Positions 8,638 through 18,423 of a stretch of 64,000 nt of DNA are shown here, piece by piece. The stretch is from Woeseia sp. (GTDB taxonomy: Bacteria; Pseudomonadota; Gammaproteobacteria; Steroidobacterales; Woeseiaceae): contig JAJFKW010000004.1 of the NCBI GenBank assembly GCA_021773015.1, positions 372,001 through 436,000 on the forward strand. Direction: 5' to 3'. Each line of letters opens with the position of its first letter. Positions within the stretch are counted from its first letter, which is position 1. The notes below the pieces were generated by a model, which was not told the origin of the DNA, did no database searches, and saw only the letters and a list, made by a program, of their open reading frames with translations. The position numbers were made by a program, and so were the translations under genes.

Positions 8638-9618
8638 ATGCATCCAGCCAACCCTCCAAAATCGCTAGTCGTGAGCGCCGGCGAACCCGCCGGTATTGGG
8701 CCTGATATTTGTCTGCAGATTGCCCGCGAACCGCGCGAGTTTGCATTGATCGTTATCGCCGACCCAGAACAGTTACAACTACGTGCGCGACAACTCGCGC
8801 TGCCGCTGGACATCGAACTCTATGACCCGAATTTTGAAGCTGCAGCAGGCTCATTTCAAATATTGCCGATAACGCTGGCCGACAAAACAGTCTGTGGCGA
8901 ACCGAGCCCGGCGAATGCCCAGTCGCTACTGGACGGTCTGGCACGCGCGGTCGACGGTTGCCGAAACGGAGAATTTTCTGCCTTGGTAACCGGCCCATTG
9001 CAAAAAAGCACCATCAATGACGCGGGAATATCCTTTAGCGGACACACCGAATTTATTGCCGAACAATGCAACATTGCCAAGCCGGTAATGATGCTCATTG
9101 CCGAACAGTTGCGCATCGCGCTTGTCAGCACACACATGCCTCTGCGCGAAGTCCCAGACTACATCACGGAAGATCGCGTTTACGAAACACTATCGGTTGT
9201 ACATCACGATCTAACCAATAAGTTTGCAATAGCGAATCCCGAAATCATCGTTTGCGGCCTTAACCCGCATGCCGGCGAAGGTGGCCATCTCGGCACGGAA
9301 GACGACGCGATTATCCGTCCGGCAATTGAAAAAATGCGCGCCGATGGCTACAACGTTCGTGGTCCACTACCTGCGGATACCGCATTCACGCCAGCGGCTG
9401 GGCATGCGGATGCTGTTGTGGCGATGTATCACGACCAAGGTTTACCTGTGTTAAAACATGCGGGTTTTGGGCGCGCAATAAATGTCACCCTAGGGTTGCC
9501 GATTATCCGCACGTCAGTCGATCATGGCACCGCGCTCGATATCGCGGGCAGCGGCCACGCCGATGCTGGGAGCATGCGAGCCGCAATTGATCTCGCTGAT
9601 CGGCTAGCTGCGCCGTGA
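8638..9618 (+). CDS. pdxA: 4-hydroxythreonine-4-phosphate dehydrogenase PdxA
   Basis: NAD-dependent, metal-dependent dehydrogenase in the deoxyxylulose-5-phosphate-dependent pyridoxal phosphate pathway. The start shows the family signature SAGEPAGIGPDICLQIA. The metal-binding histidines appear in SFSGHTEFIAE, GLNPHAGEGGHLG and MYHDQGLPVLKH. Length 326 residues is normal. Its stop codon overlaps the rsmA start by four bases (GTGA), so rsmA is probably translationally coupled. Confidence 0.95.
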   Translation: MHPANPPKSLVVSAGEPAGIGPDICLQIAREPREFALIVIADPEQLQLRARQLALPLDIELYDPNFEAAAGSFQILPITLADKTVCGEPSPANAQSLLDGLARAVDGCRNGEFSALVTGPLQKSTINDAGISFSGHTEFIAEQCNIAKPVMMLIAEQLRIALVSTHMPLREVPDYITEDRVYETLSVVHHDLTNKFAIANPEIIVCGLNPHAGEGGHLGTEDDAIIRPAIEKMRADGYNVRGPLPADTAFTPAAGHADAVVAMYHDQGLPVLKHAGFGRAINVTLGLPIIRTSVDHGTALDIAGSGHADAGSMRAAIDLADRLAAP

Positions 9619-10385
9619 CCACATCGCATCGCCCGAGAAAACGCTTCGGACAAAATTTCCTGGTGTCAAACGATGTCATCGACGGAATTGTCAACGCCAT
9701 CGCACCACATGCGGATGATACGCTGGTCGAAATCGGCCCCGGCCGAGGCGCCATTACAAAACCACTTGCTGATAGTGGTGCTGAGCTACATGCGGTCGAA
9801 TTTGACCGAGATCTAGTCCCTCTGTTACGTGAGCAATTTGCCAATTATTCGAACGTTCACATTCATGAGGCCGACGCGCTGCAGTTTGACTATTCGTCAT
9901 TTGGCGAAGACATTCGCATCGTCGGTAACCTTCCGTACAACATATCGACGCCGTTGCTTTTTCACTTGGTCAAGTACAAGGCAAACGTTCGCGATCTGTT
10001 TTTTATGCTGCAAAAAGAGGTTGTGCAGCGCATAGCAGCACAGCCAGGAAGCAAAAACTACGGAAGGCTCACGATTATGTTAGGTTGCCACATGCAGTCG
10101 TATTCGCTATTCGACGTACCTGCAGAGTCGTTTGATCCCGTGCCAAAGGTCACTTCTAGCGTCATTGCGCTTCGTCCGTTGGCCGCCGATACAGTCGCGA
10201 TCAGCGACGAGGCGAAACTAACGGCGATCGTTGCCCAGGCTTTCAGCAAGCGACGAAAAACGCTGCGAAACGCACTTAAAGGACAGGTTAACGATGCCAG
10301 CTTTGCTGTTGCGGGAATAGATCCGTCCTCGCGACCGGAACAAATTTCGATCGAAAGTTGGATTGCGTTGTCCAATTTACAGTAA
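9615..10385 (+). CDS. rsmA: 16S rRNA (adenine1518-N6/adenine1519-N6)-dimethyltransferase RsmA (KsgA)
   Basis: S-adenosylmethionine-dependent enzyme that dimethylates two adjacent adenines in helix 45 of 16S rRNA, a late step in 30S assembly. The N-terminus KRFGQNFLVSND is diagnostic. The SAM-binding loop EIGPGRGAITKPL and the catalytic motif NLPYNIS follow. Start is GTG at 9615 inside the pdxA stop. Length 256 residues is typical. Confidence 0.95.
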   Translation: MTTSHRPRKRFGQNFLVSNDVIDGIVNAIAPHADDTLVEIGPGRGAITKPLADSGAELHAVEFDRDLVPLLREQFANYSNVHIHEADALQFDYSSFGEDIRIVGNLPYNISTPLLFHLVKYKANVRDLFFMLQKEVVQRIAAQPGSKNYGRLTIMLGCHMQSYSLFDVPAESFDPVPKVTSSVIALRPLAADTVAISDEAKLTAIVAQAFSKRRKTLRNALKGQVNDASFAVAGIDPSSRPEQISIESWIALSNLQ

Positions 10386-10457
10386 AAGGCGATACGGACA
10401 CAATTTGGGTGTCTTTCAAGTTAGAATCAACACAACTAGGCAGTAATAGCGAAGGCC

Positions 10458-10838
10458 ATGCAAAAAGCAGAATGTAGAATCAGCATCGAGGTCGCGACAG
10501 ACTACGTGCGTGATCAGTCGGAACCCGACTCCAGCCGTTATGTATTCGCGTATACGATAACGATTGCTAACAAAGGCAATATTTCTGCTCGATTGGTCAG
10601 TCGCCACTGGGTTATTACCGACGCCAATGGCAAAGTTCAGGAAGTTTCCGGAGATGGCGTTGTTGGCGAGCAACCGCATATCAATCCGGGCGAAACGTTT
10701 CGTTATTCGAGTGGCGCCATACTCGAGACGCCAGTCGGCGCGATGCAGGGTCGCTATCGCATGGAAACAGAAAGCGGCGCAAACTTTGATGCACCGATAC
10801 CGGCATTTACCTTGGCTGTACCTGGTGTACTCCACTGA
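10458..10838 (+). CDS. apaG: ApaG protein (Co2+/Mg2+ efflux-associated, DUF525)
   Basis: A 126-residue fibronectin-III-like protein of the ApaG family. Recognised from YVFAYTITIANKGNISARLV, the RHWVITDANG segment, the VGEQPHINPGETF loop and the closing MQGRYRM strand. The molecular function is unsettled; in enterobacteria it is linked to metal efflux phenotypes by genetics only. It sits between rsmA and apaH as in E. coli. The 72-base gap before it contains a short hairpin (GACAC / GTGTC around 10398-10413), which may attenuate transcription or simply be chance. Confidence 0.93.
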   Translation: MQKAECRISIEVATDYVRDQSEPDSSRYVFAYTITIANKGNISARLVSRHWVITDANGKVQEVSGDGVVGEQPHINPGETFRYSSGAILETPVGAMQGRYRMETESGANFDAPIPAFTLAVPGVLH

Positions 10839-10898
10839 GACCAGCCGTTTGCCGATTCGTATCGGACTACGACTCAGCAGGCGGAGCCAGTCCGCGTC

Positions 10899-11711
10899 GT
10901 GACCATCTATGCAATAGGAGATTTGCAAGGATGTCACGATCCATTCCAGCGGCTTCTCGACAAAATCAAGTTCGATCCTGCTAAGGACCAGCTCTGGCTA
11001 ACTGGCGACCTCGTCAATCGCGGCCCAAAATCATTAAAGACATTACGCTTGGTCAAGTCGCTAGACGCGTCAGTAATTTCAGTAATGGGTAATCACGATT
11101 TGCATCTCCTTGCACTCGCACATGGCGCGAAATACTCCGATCAAAAATTTGACTCTATGTGGAAGATTCTCGACGCAGAAGACGGTGACAAATTGCTTGA
11201 TTGGCTAAGACGGCGACCGCTCGCGCATTATGACGAACAACTAAACACGTTGCTCGTACATGCCGGTGTGCCGCCGCAATGGACCATCAAAAAAACACTA
11301 AGACGCGCTGCAGAAGTCGAGCAGGCGTTGCAGGGCAATGATCATGAAAAACTCTTGCGACGAATGTACGGGGGAAATCCCAACAAGTGGTCGGGTGAGT
11401 TACGCGGTTATCCGCGACTGCGGTTTATCATCAACGCTTTGACGCGGATGAGAATGATCTACGCGGATGGCCGACTCAACTTCACGCATAACGGGCCGCC
11501 GAAAAATGCCCGCAAAGGATTGCTGCCGTGGTTTGATGCGGAAAAACCGAAATGGCAAGGCACCCGTATCGTTTTTGGCCATTGGTCTGCGCTCGGCCTC
11601 TATGTGGACGAGCGATTGATCAGCGTTGATACCGGCTGCGTCTGGGGACGAAAACTAACTGCAGTTAGATTGAACAAGAAGCCGAAAGTTATTGACGTAG
11701 GATGCGAATAG
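10899..11711 (+). CDS. apaH: symmetrical bis(5'-nucleosyl)-tetraphosphatase ApaH
   Basis: Hydrolyses diadenosine tetraphosphate to two ADP, controlling Ap4A and RNA Np4 caps. It is a PPP-family metallophosphatase with the three classical motifs: GDLQGCHD near the N-terminus, GDLVNRGPKSL and GNHDLHLLALAHG. The start is GTG at 10899, which places the first metal motif eight residues in, as in other ApaH proteins. Length 270 residues matches. The next gene, kynU, begins directly after its stop codon. Confidence 0.95.
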   Translation: MTIYAIGDLQGCHDPFQRLLDKIKFDPAKDQLWLTGDLVNRGPKSLKTLRLVKSLDASVISVMGNHDLHLLALAHGAKYSDQKFDSMWKILDAEDGDKLLDWLRRRPLAHYDEQLNTLLVHAGVPPQWTIKKTLRRAAEVEQALQGNDHEKLLRRMYGGNPNKWSGELRGYPRLRFIINALTRMRMIYADGRLNFTHNGPPKNARKGLLPWFDAEKPKWQGTRIVFGHWSALGLYVDERLISVDTGCVWGRKLTAVRLNKKPKVIDVGCE

Positions 11712-13013
11712 ATGGCGAATAATCAAACAGTCATGAACTACCAAATAGGCCGAGACTTCGCCCGGCACGCGGATGACGACGACGAATTGCGCGAGTTTAG
11801 ACAAGCGTTCGTCTTTCCGCCGTCGCGTAATGAGCGCGATTGTGTATATCTGTGTGGCAATTCCTTAGGTCTACAACCGAAATTGGCCGTTCGTTACGTC
11901 GAAGAGGAGCTTGCAGAATGGGCACGACTGGGCGTGCGAGGCCATTTTCAAGCGAAACGCCCGTGGCTTTCTTATCACAGAAATACCCGACAAGGATTGG
12001 CGGAGCTGACCGGTGCCAAGAAACACGAGGTGGTTGCGATGAATTCGTTAACCGTCAATCTACATTTGATGATGAGCAGCTTTTACCGTCCGACATCCGG
12101 CCGTAGAAAAATCCTAATCGAATCTACTGCATTTCCATCAGACCGTTTTGCCGTTGAGTCGCAGCTGCGCATGCGCGGCTTCGACGCGACTTTGGATCTC
12201 ATTGAGTGGTCGCCAAGATTAGGTGAAAATGATCTGTTAATTGATGATTTACAGTCTATTCTGCAGCAACAAGGCGATGAAATAGCGCTGATGTTGCTGC
12301 CCGGCGTGCAGTATTACAATGGCCAGCTGCTGGACATGCAAAAAATTTGTCAGCTTGCCCGCGAATACGGCTGCGCCGTCGGTCTCGACCTCGCACACGC
12401 AATTGGCAACGTGCCAATGCGCTTAAGTGAATGGGACCCAGACTTCGCGGCCTGGTGTTCTTACAAGTATCTCAATGCTGGTCCCGGCGCAATTGGCGGT
12501 GCGTTCGTCCCGGAACGGCACCACGTTGACGCTGCCCACACGCATTTACTCGGCTGGTGGGGACATGACGAAGAAACACGAATGAAAATGTCGTCAACGT
12601 TCAGTCCTGCGAAAGGCGTTGACCAGTGGCAGTTAAGCTGTCCGACGGTGCTGTCGTTGGCTCCACTACTCGCATCGTTGGAATTGTTCCAACAAGCCGA
12701 TATTTCAAGGTTGCGCAGGAAATCTCTGAAACTCACCGGATACTTGGATTTCTTGCTGCGCGAAGAATTCTCGGGTCGCGCGACGTCAATTACGCCGGAT
12801 GTTGCGCGCGGAGCACAAATTTCGATGACCATTGTCGACCCCGCAGCGAATCCGCGCGAAGTGTTTGAACGTTTGCAGTCACAAAATGTTGTGTTGGATT
12901 GGCGAGAACCCAATGTGATTCGTGTGGCGCCGGCGCCGTTATACAATAATTACACAGACATCTATGAATTCGCCAGACGATTACGGATAGCTCTTTCGTC
13001 GCAGCAAATATAG
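11712..13013 (+). CDS. kynU: kynureninase KynU
   Basis: PLP enzyme (fold type I) cleaving kynurenine or 3-hydroxykynurenine to anthranilate or 3-hydroxyanthranilate plus alanine. The cofactor lysine lies in WCSYKYLNAGPGAIGG (K252). Other family marks are YLCGNSLGLQPK near the N-terminus and GLDLAHAIGN, whose aspartate contacts the PLP ring. Length 433 residues is normal. It begins at the base after the apaH stop and is probably read on the same transcript. No other kynurenine pathway gene (kynA, kynB) is visible nearby, so whether it serves tryptophan breakdown or NAD synthesis cannot be judged here. Confidence 0.92.
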   Translation: MANNQTVMNYQIGRDFARHADDDDELREFRQAFVFPPSRNERDCVYLCGNSLGLQPKLAVRYVEEELAEWARLGVRGHFQAKRPWLSYHRNTRQGLAELTGAKKHEVVAMNSLTVNLHLMMSSFYRPTSGRRKILIESTAFPSDRFAVESQLRMRGFDATLDLIEWSPRLGENDLLIDDLQSILQQQGDEIALMLLPGVQYYNGQLLDMQKICQLAREYGCAVGLDLAHAIGNVPMRLSEWDPDFAAWCSYKYLNAGPGAIGGAFVPERHHVDAAHTHLLGWWGHDEETRMKMSSTFSPAKGVDQWQLSCPTVLSLAPLLASLELFQQADISRLRRKSLKLTGYLDFLLREEFSGRATSITPDVARGAQISMTIVDPAANPREVFERLQSQNVVLDWREPNVIRVAPAPLYNNYTDIYEFARRLRIALSSQQI

Positions 13014-13031
13014 GCTTTGGGAATTATTGAT

Positions 13032-13517
13032 TCAAATACGCTCGAGCGTCACGATCTCGAAGGCAATCTTGCGATCTTCATTCACGGGATAAGATTCTTG
13101 CTTGAGCGTATTCCACTCGTTTATATCTAGCGCAGGAAAAAACGTATCGCCATCGATTTCGCGCTCAACGCGTGTTAGGTAGATTCGATTCGCAACTGGC
13201 AGCGCTTCCAAATAAATCTGCCCGCCACCGATTATCATCACCTCATCGGCATCACCCGCGGCCTCGAGCGCGCCGCTTAGGTTAGTAACAACTTCGCAGC
13301 CCGGCGCCTGCAACGCTGGATTGCGCGACAGCACAATGTTTTTGCGGCCCGGCAATGCCCTGCCTATCGATTCCCAAGTCGCCCGGCCCATCACAATGGG
13401 CTTACCCATGGTTATCTTCTTAAAATTCTTCAGGTCTTCCGACAAATGCCAAGGCAACGTGCCATCTTTACCGATGACGTTATTTGTTGAAGCCGCGACA
13501 ACGATGGAGAGATTCAA
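13032..13517 (-). CDS. folA: dihydrofolate reductase FolA
   Basis: NADPH-dependent reduction of dihydrofolate to tetrahydrofolate. The N-terminus shows the chromosomal DHFR pattern: VVAASTNNVIGKDGTLPWHL, then the catalytic acidic residue in LSEDLKNFK, the NADPH-binding MGKPIVMGRATWESIG, and VMIIGGGQIYLEALP. Length 161 residues is usual, and it does not look like a trimethoprim-resistant integron type. Encoded 11 bases after thyA, which makes the folate product it reduces. Confidence 0.95.
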   Translation of the reverse strand: MNLSIVVAASTNNVIGKDGTLPWHLSEDLKNFKKITMGKPIVMGRATWESIGRALPGRKNIVLSRNPALQAPGCEVVTNLSGALEAAGDADEVMIIGGGQIYLEALPVANRIYLTRVEREIDGDTFFPALDINEWNTLKQESYPVNEDRKIAFEIVTLERI

Positions 13518-13528
13518 CAGTGGCCTAC

Positions 13529-14323
13529 TTACACCGCAACAGCCGCGCGTATATGCGGGTGTGCTTCATAGCTCAAAATTTCGAAATCGTCGAATTGGTA
13601 GTCGAATATGCTCGCAGGTCGACACTTGATCGCCAATTTAGGCAGTGCCATCGGCACCCGTTGTAGCTGCTCATCTGCTTGCTGGAGATGATTTGAATAC
13701 AAATGACAATCACCGCCCGTCCAAATGAATTCGCCCACATTCAGGTTGCATTGTTGCGCGATCATGTGCGTCAGTAATGCGTAGGACGCAATGTTGAATG
13801 GCACACCGAGGAAAATGTCTGCGCTACGCTGATAGAGCTGACAAGATAACTTGCCCTCGGCAACGTAAAATTGAAACAGACAGTGACATGGCGGCAGCGC
13901 CATGTTGTCGATTTCGCCTGGGTTCCAGGCGCAAACGATAATTCGCCGCGAGTCCGGATTGTTTTTCAGATCAATGATAACCTGACTGATCTGATCGACA
14001 CTCTCACCTGACGCGGTCGGCCAGCTACGCCATTGGACACCGTATACGGGGCCCAGTTCACCATTGTCGTCGGCCCATTCATTCCAGATTGAAACGCCGT
14101 TATCGCGTAAGTACTTGACGTTTGACTCACCATTTAAGAACCAGAGCAACTCGTACACGATCGAACGTATGTGCAATTTTTTGGTTGTCAGCAATGGAAA
14201 TCCGGCGCCAAGGTCGAAACGCATTTGATGCCCGAAAACACTCAACGTACCGATGCCGGTACGGTCTTCCTTGCGAGTACCATGCGCCCGAACGTGCTCC
14301 ATAAACGACAAGTACTGTTGCAT
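13529..14323 (-). CDS. thyA: thymidylate synthase ThyA
   Basis: Methylates dUMP to dTMP with methylene-tetrahydrofolate, releasing dihydrofolate for FolA. The catalytic cysteine is in [12 protein letters not shown], and the conserved [14 protein letters not shown] and [20 protein letters not shown] segments are intact. At 264 residues it is the same length as the E. coli enzyme. It follows lgt by one base, giving an lgt-thyA-folA operon as in many gammaproteobacteria. Confidence 0.97.
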   Translation of the reverse strand: MQQYLSFMEHVRAHGTRKEDRTGIGTLSVFGHQMRFDLGAGFPLLTTKKLHIRSIVYELLWFLNGESNVKYLRDNGVSIWNEWADDNGELGPVYGVQWRSWPTASGESVDQISQVIIDLKNNPDSRRIIVCAWNPGEIDNMALPPCHCLFQFYVAEGKLSCQLYQRSADIFLGVPFNIASYALLTHMIAQQCNLNVGEFIWTGGDCHLYSNHLQQADEQLQRVPMALPKLAIKCRPASIFDYQFDDFEILSYEAHPHIRAAVAV

Positions 14324-14324
14324 A

Positions 14325-15107
14325 TTAGTGCACCACCTCTGACTTTCGATATCCTAGGAAAAGCAACGTCATACCCAGCAAAACCATCGGCACACTTAAA
14401 ACTTGCCCCATGGTTACCCAGCCTAACGCCAGATAATCTAGGTGGGCATCCGGTACGCGATAAAACTCAACAATAAATCGGAACATGCCATAGCAAACCA
14501 AAAATAGCCCAGACACGCTCATGTAACGTCGTTGTTTGGACGAATACCACCACAGGATGGCGAACAGCACGAAACCTTCCAGCAGTGCCTCATATAGCTG
14601 AGAGGGATGTAGCCCGACGCCGCCGATATTGAACGCCCATGGCACGTCGGTCGGCTTGCCCCACAACTCGCCGTTGATGAAATTTCCGATGCGCCCAAAA
14701 CCTAATCCCAGCGGCACCAGAGGCGCGACGAAGTCAGTCACTTCCCACATGCGCTTGCCTATTCTGCGTCCGTAAATCCACATGGCAGCCATGACGCCGA
14801 CCAGACCGCCGTGGAAGGACATTCCACCTTGGGTGATTTTGAAAATATACAATGGATCACTGGTCAGCTCCGCCCAACCATAGACCAAGGCGTAACCCAA
14901 GCGACCTCCCAAAATGACGCCAAGCATTGCATAAAATACCAGATCGTCGATCTGATGCGGCTTGATTGCCGACCAACTTTGTTGTGCGCGCCGTCGAGCG
15001 AGCCACCAGGCGAACACGAATCCTATGACGTACATCAGTCCATACCAGCGAACTTTAATGACGCCAACGGAAAAAATTACTGGATCGATTTCTGGATAGG
15101 TCAGCAT
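14325..15107 (-). CDS. lgt: phosphatidylglycerol-prolipoprotein diacylglyceryl transferase Lgt
   Basis: Inner-membrane enzyme that adds diacylglycerol to the lipobox cysteine of prolipoproteins. Seven or so hydrophobic segments are visible. The Lgt signature [20 protein letters not shown] is present, together with the essential histidine in [12 protein letters not shown] and the [10 protein letters not shown] start. Length 260 residues fits the family. First gene of the lgt-thyA-folA run; the 117-base gap to the divergent YyaL-type gene must hold both promoters. Confidence 0.95.
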   Translation of the reverse strand: MLTYPEIDPVIFSVGVIKVRWYGLMYVIGFVFAWWLARRRAQQSWSAIKPHQIDDLVFYAMLGVILGGRLGYALVYGWAELTSDPLYIFKITQGGMSFHGGLVGVMAAMWIYGRRIGKRMWEVTDFVAPLVPLGLGFGRIGNFINGELWGKPTDVPWAFNIGGVGLHPSQLYEALLEGFVLFAILWWYSSKQRRYMSVSGLFLVCYGMFRFIVEFYRVPDAHLDYLALGWVTMGQVLSVPMVLLGMTLLFLGYRKSEVVH

Positions 15108-15224
15108 TTAACGCTTCTTTGACGGCCGATTTGGCCGCTAGTTTATCATTGCGGCGGCGTTTGGCTAGCCGACCGTACATAGCCTGCCGTCTGCGTTATA
15201 GTTTCCGCTGTAAACTGACAAGCA

Positions 15225-17306
15225 ATGATCATGAGCAGCAATTCCGCACATCAAAATCGCCTCGCCAGCGAAACCAGCCCGTATCTCCTACAACACGCTG
15301 ATAATCCCGTTGATTGGTATCCGTGGGGCGAAGCTGCGTTTGACCTGGCAAGAAAGTCGAACAAGCCTATATTGTTATCCGTCGGCTATTCGGCATGCCA
15401 TTGGTGCCATGTGATGGCACACGAGTCTTTCGAAAACGAACAGACCGGGAATTTGATGAACAAATTATTCGTCAATGTCAAAGTTGATCGCGAAGAAAGG
15501 CCCGACGTCGACAAACTTTATCAGTCCGCGCATCAGCTACTCACTCAAAGGGCGGGCGGCTGGCCACTAACAATGTTCATCAATCCAGATGATCAGCGGC
15601 CGTTTTTTGGTGGCACGTATTTTCCGGATGAAGCGCGCCATGGCATGCCACCATTTCGTGATCTGCTCACCCGAGTCGCTGAATATTACGCAAATAGCCG
15701 TGAAGAAATTACCGCGCAGGGCACCGAGCTATTGCAGGTGTTATCACGCATTGAGCCGCAGGCAACTGCGCCGGATGTTGTACTCAATGAATCCGCGCTA
15801 AATGATGCCCGCCAGAAAATTTCCGCTACCTTCGATCGGGAGTTCGGCGGCTTTGGCAATGCACCAAAATTCCCGCATCCAACGACTCTCGATCGATTGT
15901 TGCGTGATTGGAGGGCATCGGCCAATTCACCGGAACCCGATGTAGACGCGTTATTTATGGTGTCACTAACGCTGACGAGAATGGCCGAAGGTGGAATTTT
16001 TGACCATCTTGGCGGTGGCTTCTGTCGCTACACGGTTGATCGATTCTGGCAAATACCACATTTCGAAAAAATGTTATACGACAATGGTCCATTACTTGCG
16101 CTATACGCCCAACTGCACATTGCGACCGGCGACCCGACCTATGCAGCTGTCGCCAACGAAACGGCCGCGTGGATACTGGACGATATGCTGGCGCCAAACG
16201 GTGGTTTTTACTCGACCCGCGATGCTGATTCGGAGGGCGAGGAAGGACGCTATTATGTATGGACGCCAGACCAAGCAAAGGCGCTGCTAGAACCTGTGGA
16301 ATTTGAATTGTTTGCAAAGCGCTATGGATTAGATGTCGACGCAAATTTTGAGGGCAATTGGCACCTCTCTGTTAGAAGACCACTGGACGAGATTGCAAGC
16401 GAAGCCGACGAAGGCCTCGAAACGGTCGAAAGAAGAATAAATGTGAGTAGACAGAAATTGCTCAAAAGGCGCCAGGATCGCATAGCACCGGCACGCGACG
16501 ACAAGCAGTTGACGTCATGGAATGCGCTAGCGATTCGTGGCTTCGCGATTGCGGGTCGTGCGTTGGAAAACAGTGACTACGTAGATGCGGCGGTCGGCAG
16601 TATCGCGTTTATCGACAAAAACTTGATGCACAACGACAGACTATTTGTCAGCTTCAAGGACGAGCAATACAAGTTTCCTGCATATCTAGATGATCACGCT
16701 TTTTTGCTAGATGCGCTTATCGAAACGTTGCAAGCTCGATGGAATTCCGAGTCCTTGCATTTGGCGATCAAAATCGCTGATCTACTTATTGACCATTTTT
16801 TCGACGATAAAGACGGCGGCTTCTTTTTTACGGCCAACGATCACGAACAATTAATGCACAGAACCAAGTCTTACGCTGACGACGCCACTCCGTCGGGCAA
16901 TGGGATTGCTGTTCTGGCAATGCAACGTCTTGGCTTTCTACTCGGTGAGCAGCGCTATCTTCAAGTTGCAGAAACGACGTTAAAAAATGCCTGGAGCGCG
17001 ATGGCGGAGTACCCGCAAGCACATGTTTCGCTACTCTCGGCGCTCGAAGAATACATCGCACACCCGGAAATCATTATCCTACGCGGTGAGCCCGCAGAGA
17101 TTGCTCGCTGGCAAGTCTCTGCCGCCAAAATATATGCACCCCGCAGGCTTTTGTTTGCCATCCCCGAGAATGCAGCTGAACTCCCGGGCGCGCTCGCACA
17201 AAGGCGGGCTGTAGCGAACAAGACCATCGCGTACCGCTGCGTCGGCCCGACTTGCTCGTTGCCGATGGACTCATGGGAAGCGCTGGCCACCAGCATGCAG
17301 GACTAG
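15225..17306 (+). CDS. thioredoxin-domain protein of the YyaL / DUF255 family
   Basis: A 693-residue protein with an N-terminal thioredoxin-like domain (about residues 5-165, carrying C58-H-W-C61 in [15 protein letters not shown]), followed by a long (alpha/alpha)6-barrel region resembling N-acylglucosamine epimerase-like glycosidases ([50 protein letters not shown]). This is the architecture of YyaL and human SPATA20. No signal peptide, so it is cytosolic. The biochemical role of the family is not established; redox-linked carbohydrate processing has been suggested from domain content. A second ATG six bases downstream is an equally possible start. Confidence 0.88.
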   Translation: MIMSSNSAHQNRLASETSPYLLQHADNPVDWYPWGEAAFDLARKSNKPILLSVGYSACHWCHVMAHESFENEQTGNLMNKLFVNVKVDREERPDVDKLYQSAHQLLTQRAGGWPLTMFINPDDQRPFFGGTYFPDEARHGMPPFRDLLTRVAEYYANSREEITAQGTELLQVLSRIEPQATAPDVVLNESALNDARQKISATFDREFGGFGNAPKFPHPTTLDRLLRDWRASANSPEPDVDALFMVSLTLTRMAEGGIFDHLGGGFCRYTVDRFWQIPHFEKMLYDNGPLLALYAQLHIATGDPTYAAVANETAAWILDDMLAPNGGFYSTRDADSEGEEGRYYVWTPDQAKALLEPVEFELFAKRYGLDVDANFEGNWHLSVRRPLDEIASEADEGLETVERRINVSRQKLLKRRQDRIAPARDDKQLTSWNALAIRGFAIAGRALENSDYVDAAVGSIAFIDKNLMHNDRLFVSFKDEQYKFPAYLDDHAFLLDALIETLQARWNSESLHLAIKIADLLIDHFFDDKDGGFFFTANDHEQLMHRTKSYADDATPSGNGIAVLAMQRLGFLLGEQRYLQVAETTLKNAWSAMAEYPQAHVSLLSALEEYIAHPEIIILRGEPAEIARWQVSAAKIYAPRRLLFAIPENAAELPGALAQRRAVANKTIAYRCVGPTCSLPMDSWEALATSMQD

Positions 17307-17453
17307 CAGCACGATAAATTACGCTCAGGCAATTCGGTACGTTGTTGATACGGCATTATATTTTGCAAGTTCAACCTTAACGGTGTACTTTTTTGCTGTT
17401 TACATCTAGTCCTGCGCTCGCCTTAGGCGCTATCAACCGTTCGCTAGCAAACT

Positions 17454-17876
17454 TTAAGTGACCAGCGAAAACGCTAACGATAGCCAGAGGCCCAAGAGAC
17501 ATAGCAAGCTGGTTCCAAATGCTAGAAAGCGGTGGGAAATATTATTTGTTCCTAAATGTATCGCCGTGTGCACATAGCGAGCAAAGACAAATGCCCAGGC
17601 AAATACTATGGCCACGATACTGACAGAGTTGGTCACGTAGACCAATGCAACCGCGAAATAAAAAAGTGGCGGAACTTCGAAGTGGTTTTGGATGTGGCGT
17701 CCGAATAAATGCAGTCGCGGTGTCTGTTCGCCTTCGTTATAGGTTCTATAAAACCGAAAATTCACCGCTCCAGCCTTGATTGCTCGGTAGCGCTGATACG
17801 CCAAGCTAATCAGCAAAGTTAGCGTAAGGGAAAACATCACAAACGCTGGATACAGTATCGCGTTCGGCGATTTCAT
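17454..17876 (-). CDS. MAPEG family integral membrane protein
   Basis: A 140-residue protein with four hydrophobic segments: residues 8-26, about 70-85, 86-105 and 120-138. The loop FEVPPLFYFAVALVYV and the following ARYVHTAIHLGTNNISHR match the MAPEG family (membrane-associated proteins in eicosanoid and glutathione metabolism). Bacterial members have unknown substrates; some have glutathione transferase or peroxidase activity in vitro. It lies 15 bases after the small membrane protein gene on the same strand, so the two are probably co-transcribed. Confidence 0.8.
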   Translation of the reverse strand: MKSPNAILYPAFVMFSLTLTLLISLAYQRYRAIKAGAVNFRFYRTYNEGEQTPRLHLFGRHIQNHFEVPPLFYFAVALVYVTNSVSIVAIVFAWAFVFARYVHTAIHLGTNNISHRFLAFGTSLLCLLGLWLSLAFSLVT

Positions 17877-17891
17877 CTCACTAAGAATCCG

Positions 17892-18284
17892 CTAGCTAAA
17901 CGACAGCGAATCGCGCCTTTTTCGAATGCCAAGTGTCGAAAAAATCAATGCAACAATCCACAATGCCGGACCAATCGCGCCGGGCATCATTGGCGCATAA
18001 CCCGGTAGCAACACAGTAACGATAAATCCAATATCGCCGACCCCAACGACGACAAAATTGAGCCAGTAACCGAGACGGCTATTGAACCAATTCCAACGAA
18101 TGGCAACAACTATTCCGAATACCGCAAAAAACATTAGGTTCCAAGCATCTTGGAAAATGCGCGCTTGCACCATTCCGGGTTCGAGGGAAACACCCAGTAC
18201 ATAAACCATCCGTGCGGCCATGATATGCAAAAGACCCCACAATACGTAGACGATCGCACCAATTTTCGCGTAAATATTAGACAC
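17892..18284 (-). CDS. small four-helix membrane protein of unknown function
   Basis: About 130 residues with four predicted transmembrane helices (starting at KIGAIVYVLWGLLHIMAA; the others near residues 45-60, 68-88 and 95-115) and a basic C-terminal tail (GIRKRRDS). I placed the start at GTG 18284 because AGGAG lies five bases upstream of it. A longer frame from 18362 adds an arginine-rich stretch with no similarity to a membrane start. I do not recognise a named family. It sits directly upstream of the MAPEG gene and downstream of the beta-lactamase / M23 pair. Confidence 0.7.
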   Translation of the reverse strand: MSNIYAKIGAIVYVLWGLLHIMAARMVYVLGVSLEPGMVQARIFQDAWNLMFFAVFGIVVAIRWNWFNSRLGYWLNFVVVGVGDIGFIVTVLLPGYAPMMPGAIGPALWIVALIFSTLGIRKRRDSLSFS

Positions 18285-18423
18285 TGGAACTCCTGAGCTT
18301 AGAGGCCGTCGAAGGTGATTCAAGTATCCTTCGCGCCGCCGATAACTGCAACTAGTCAGCAACTTGCCGTCGTCTATGGCCAGCCAATTTCGTTGTTGAA
18401 CATTCTCGAACCTGTCGCCGCCA

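Noticed and set aside
8190-8813. 207-codon minus-strand frame across surA and pdxA
   Set aside because: Antisense to the second parvulin domain of SurA and to the PdxA start; no motifs.
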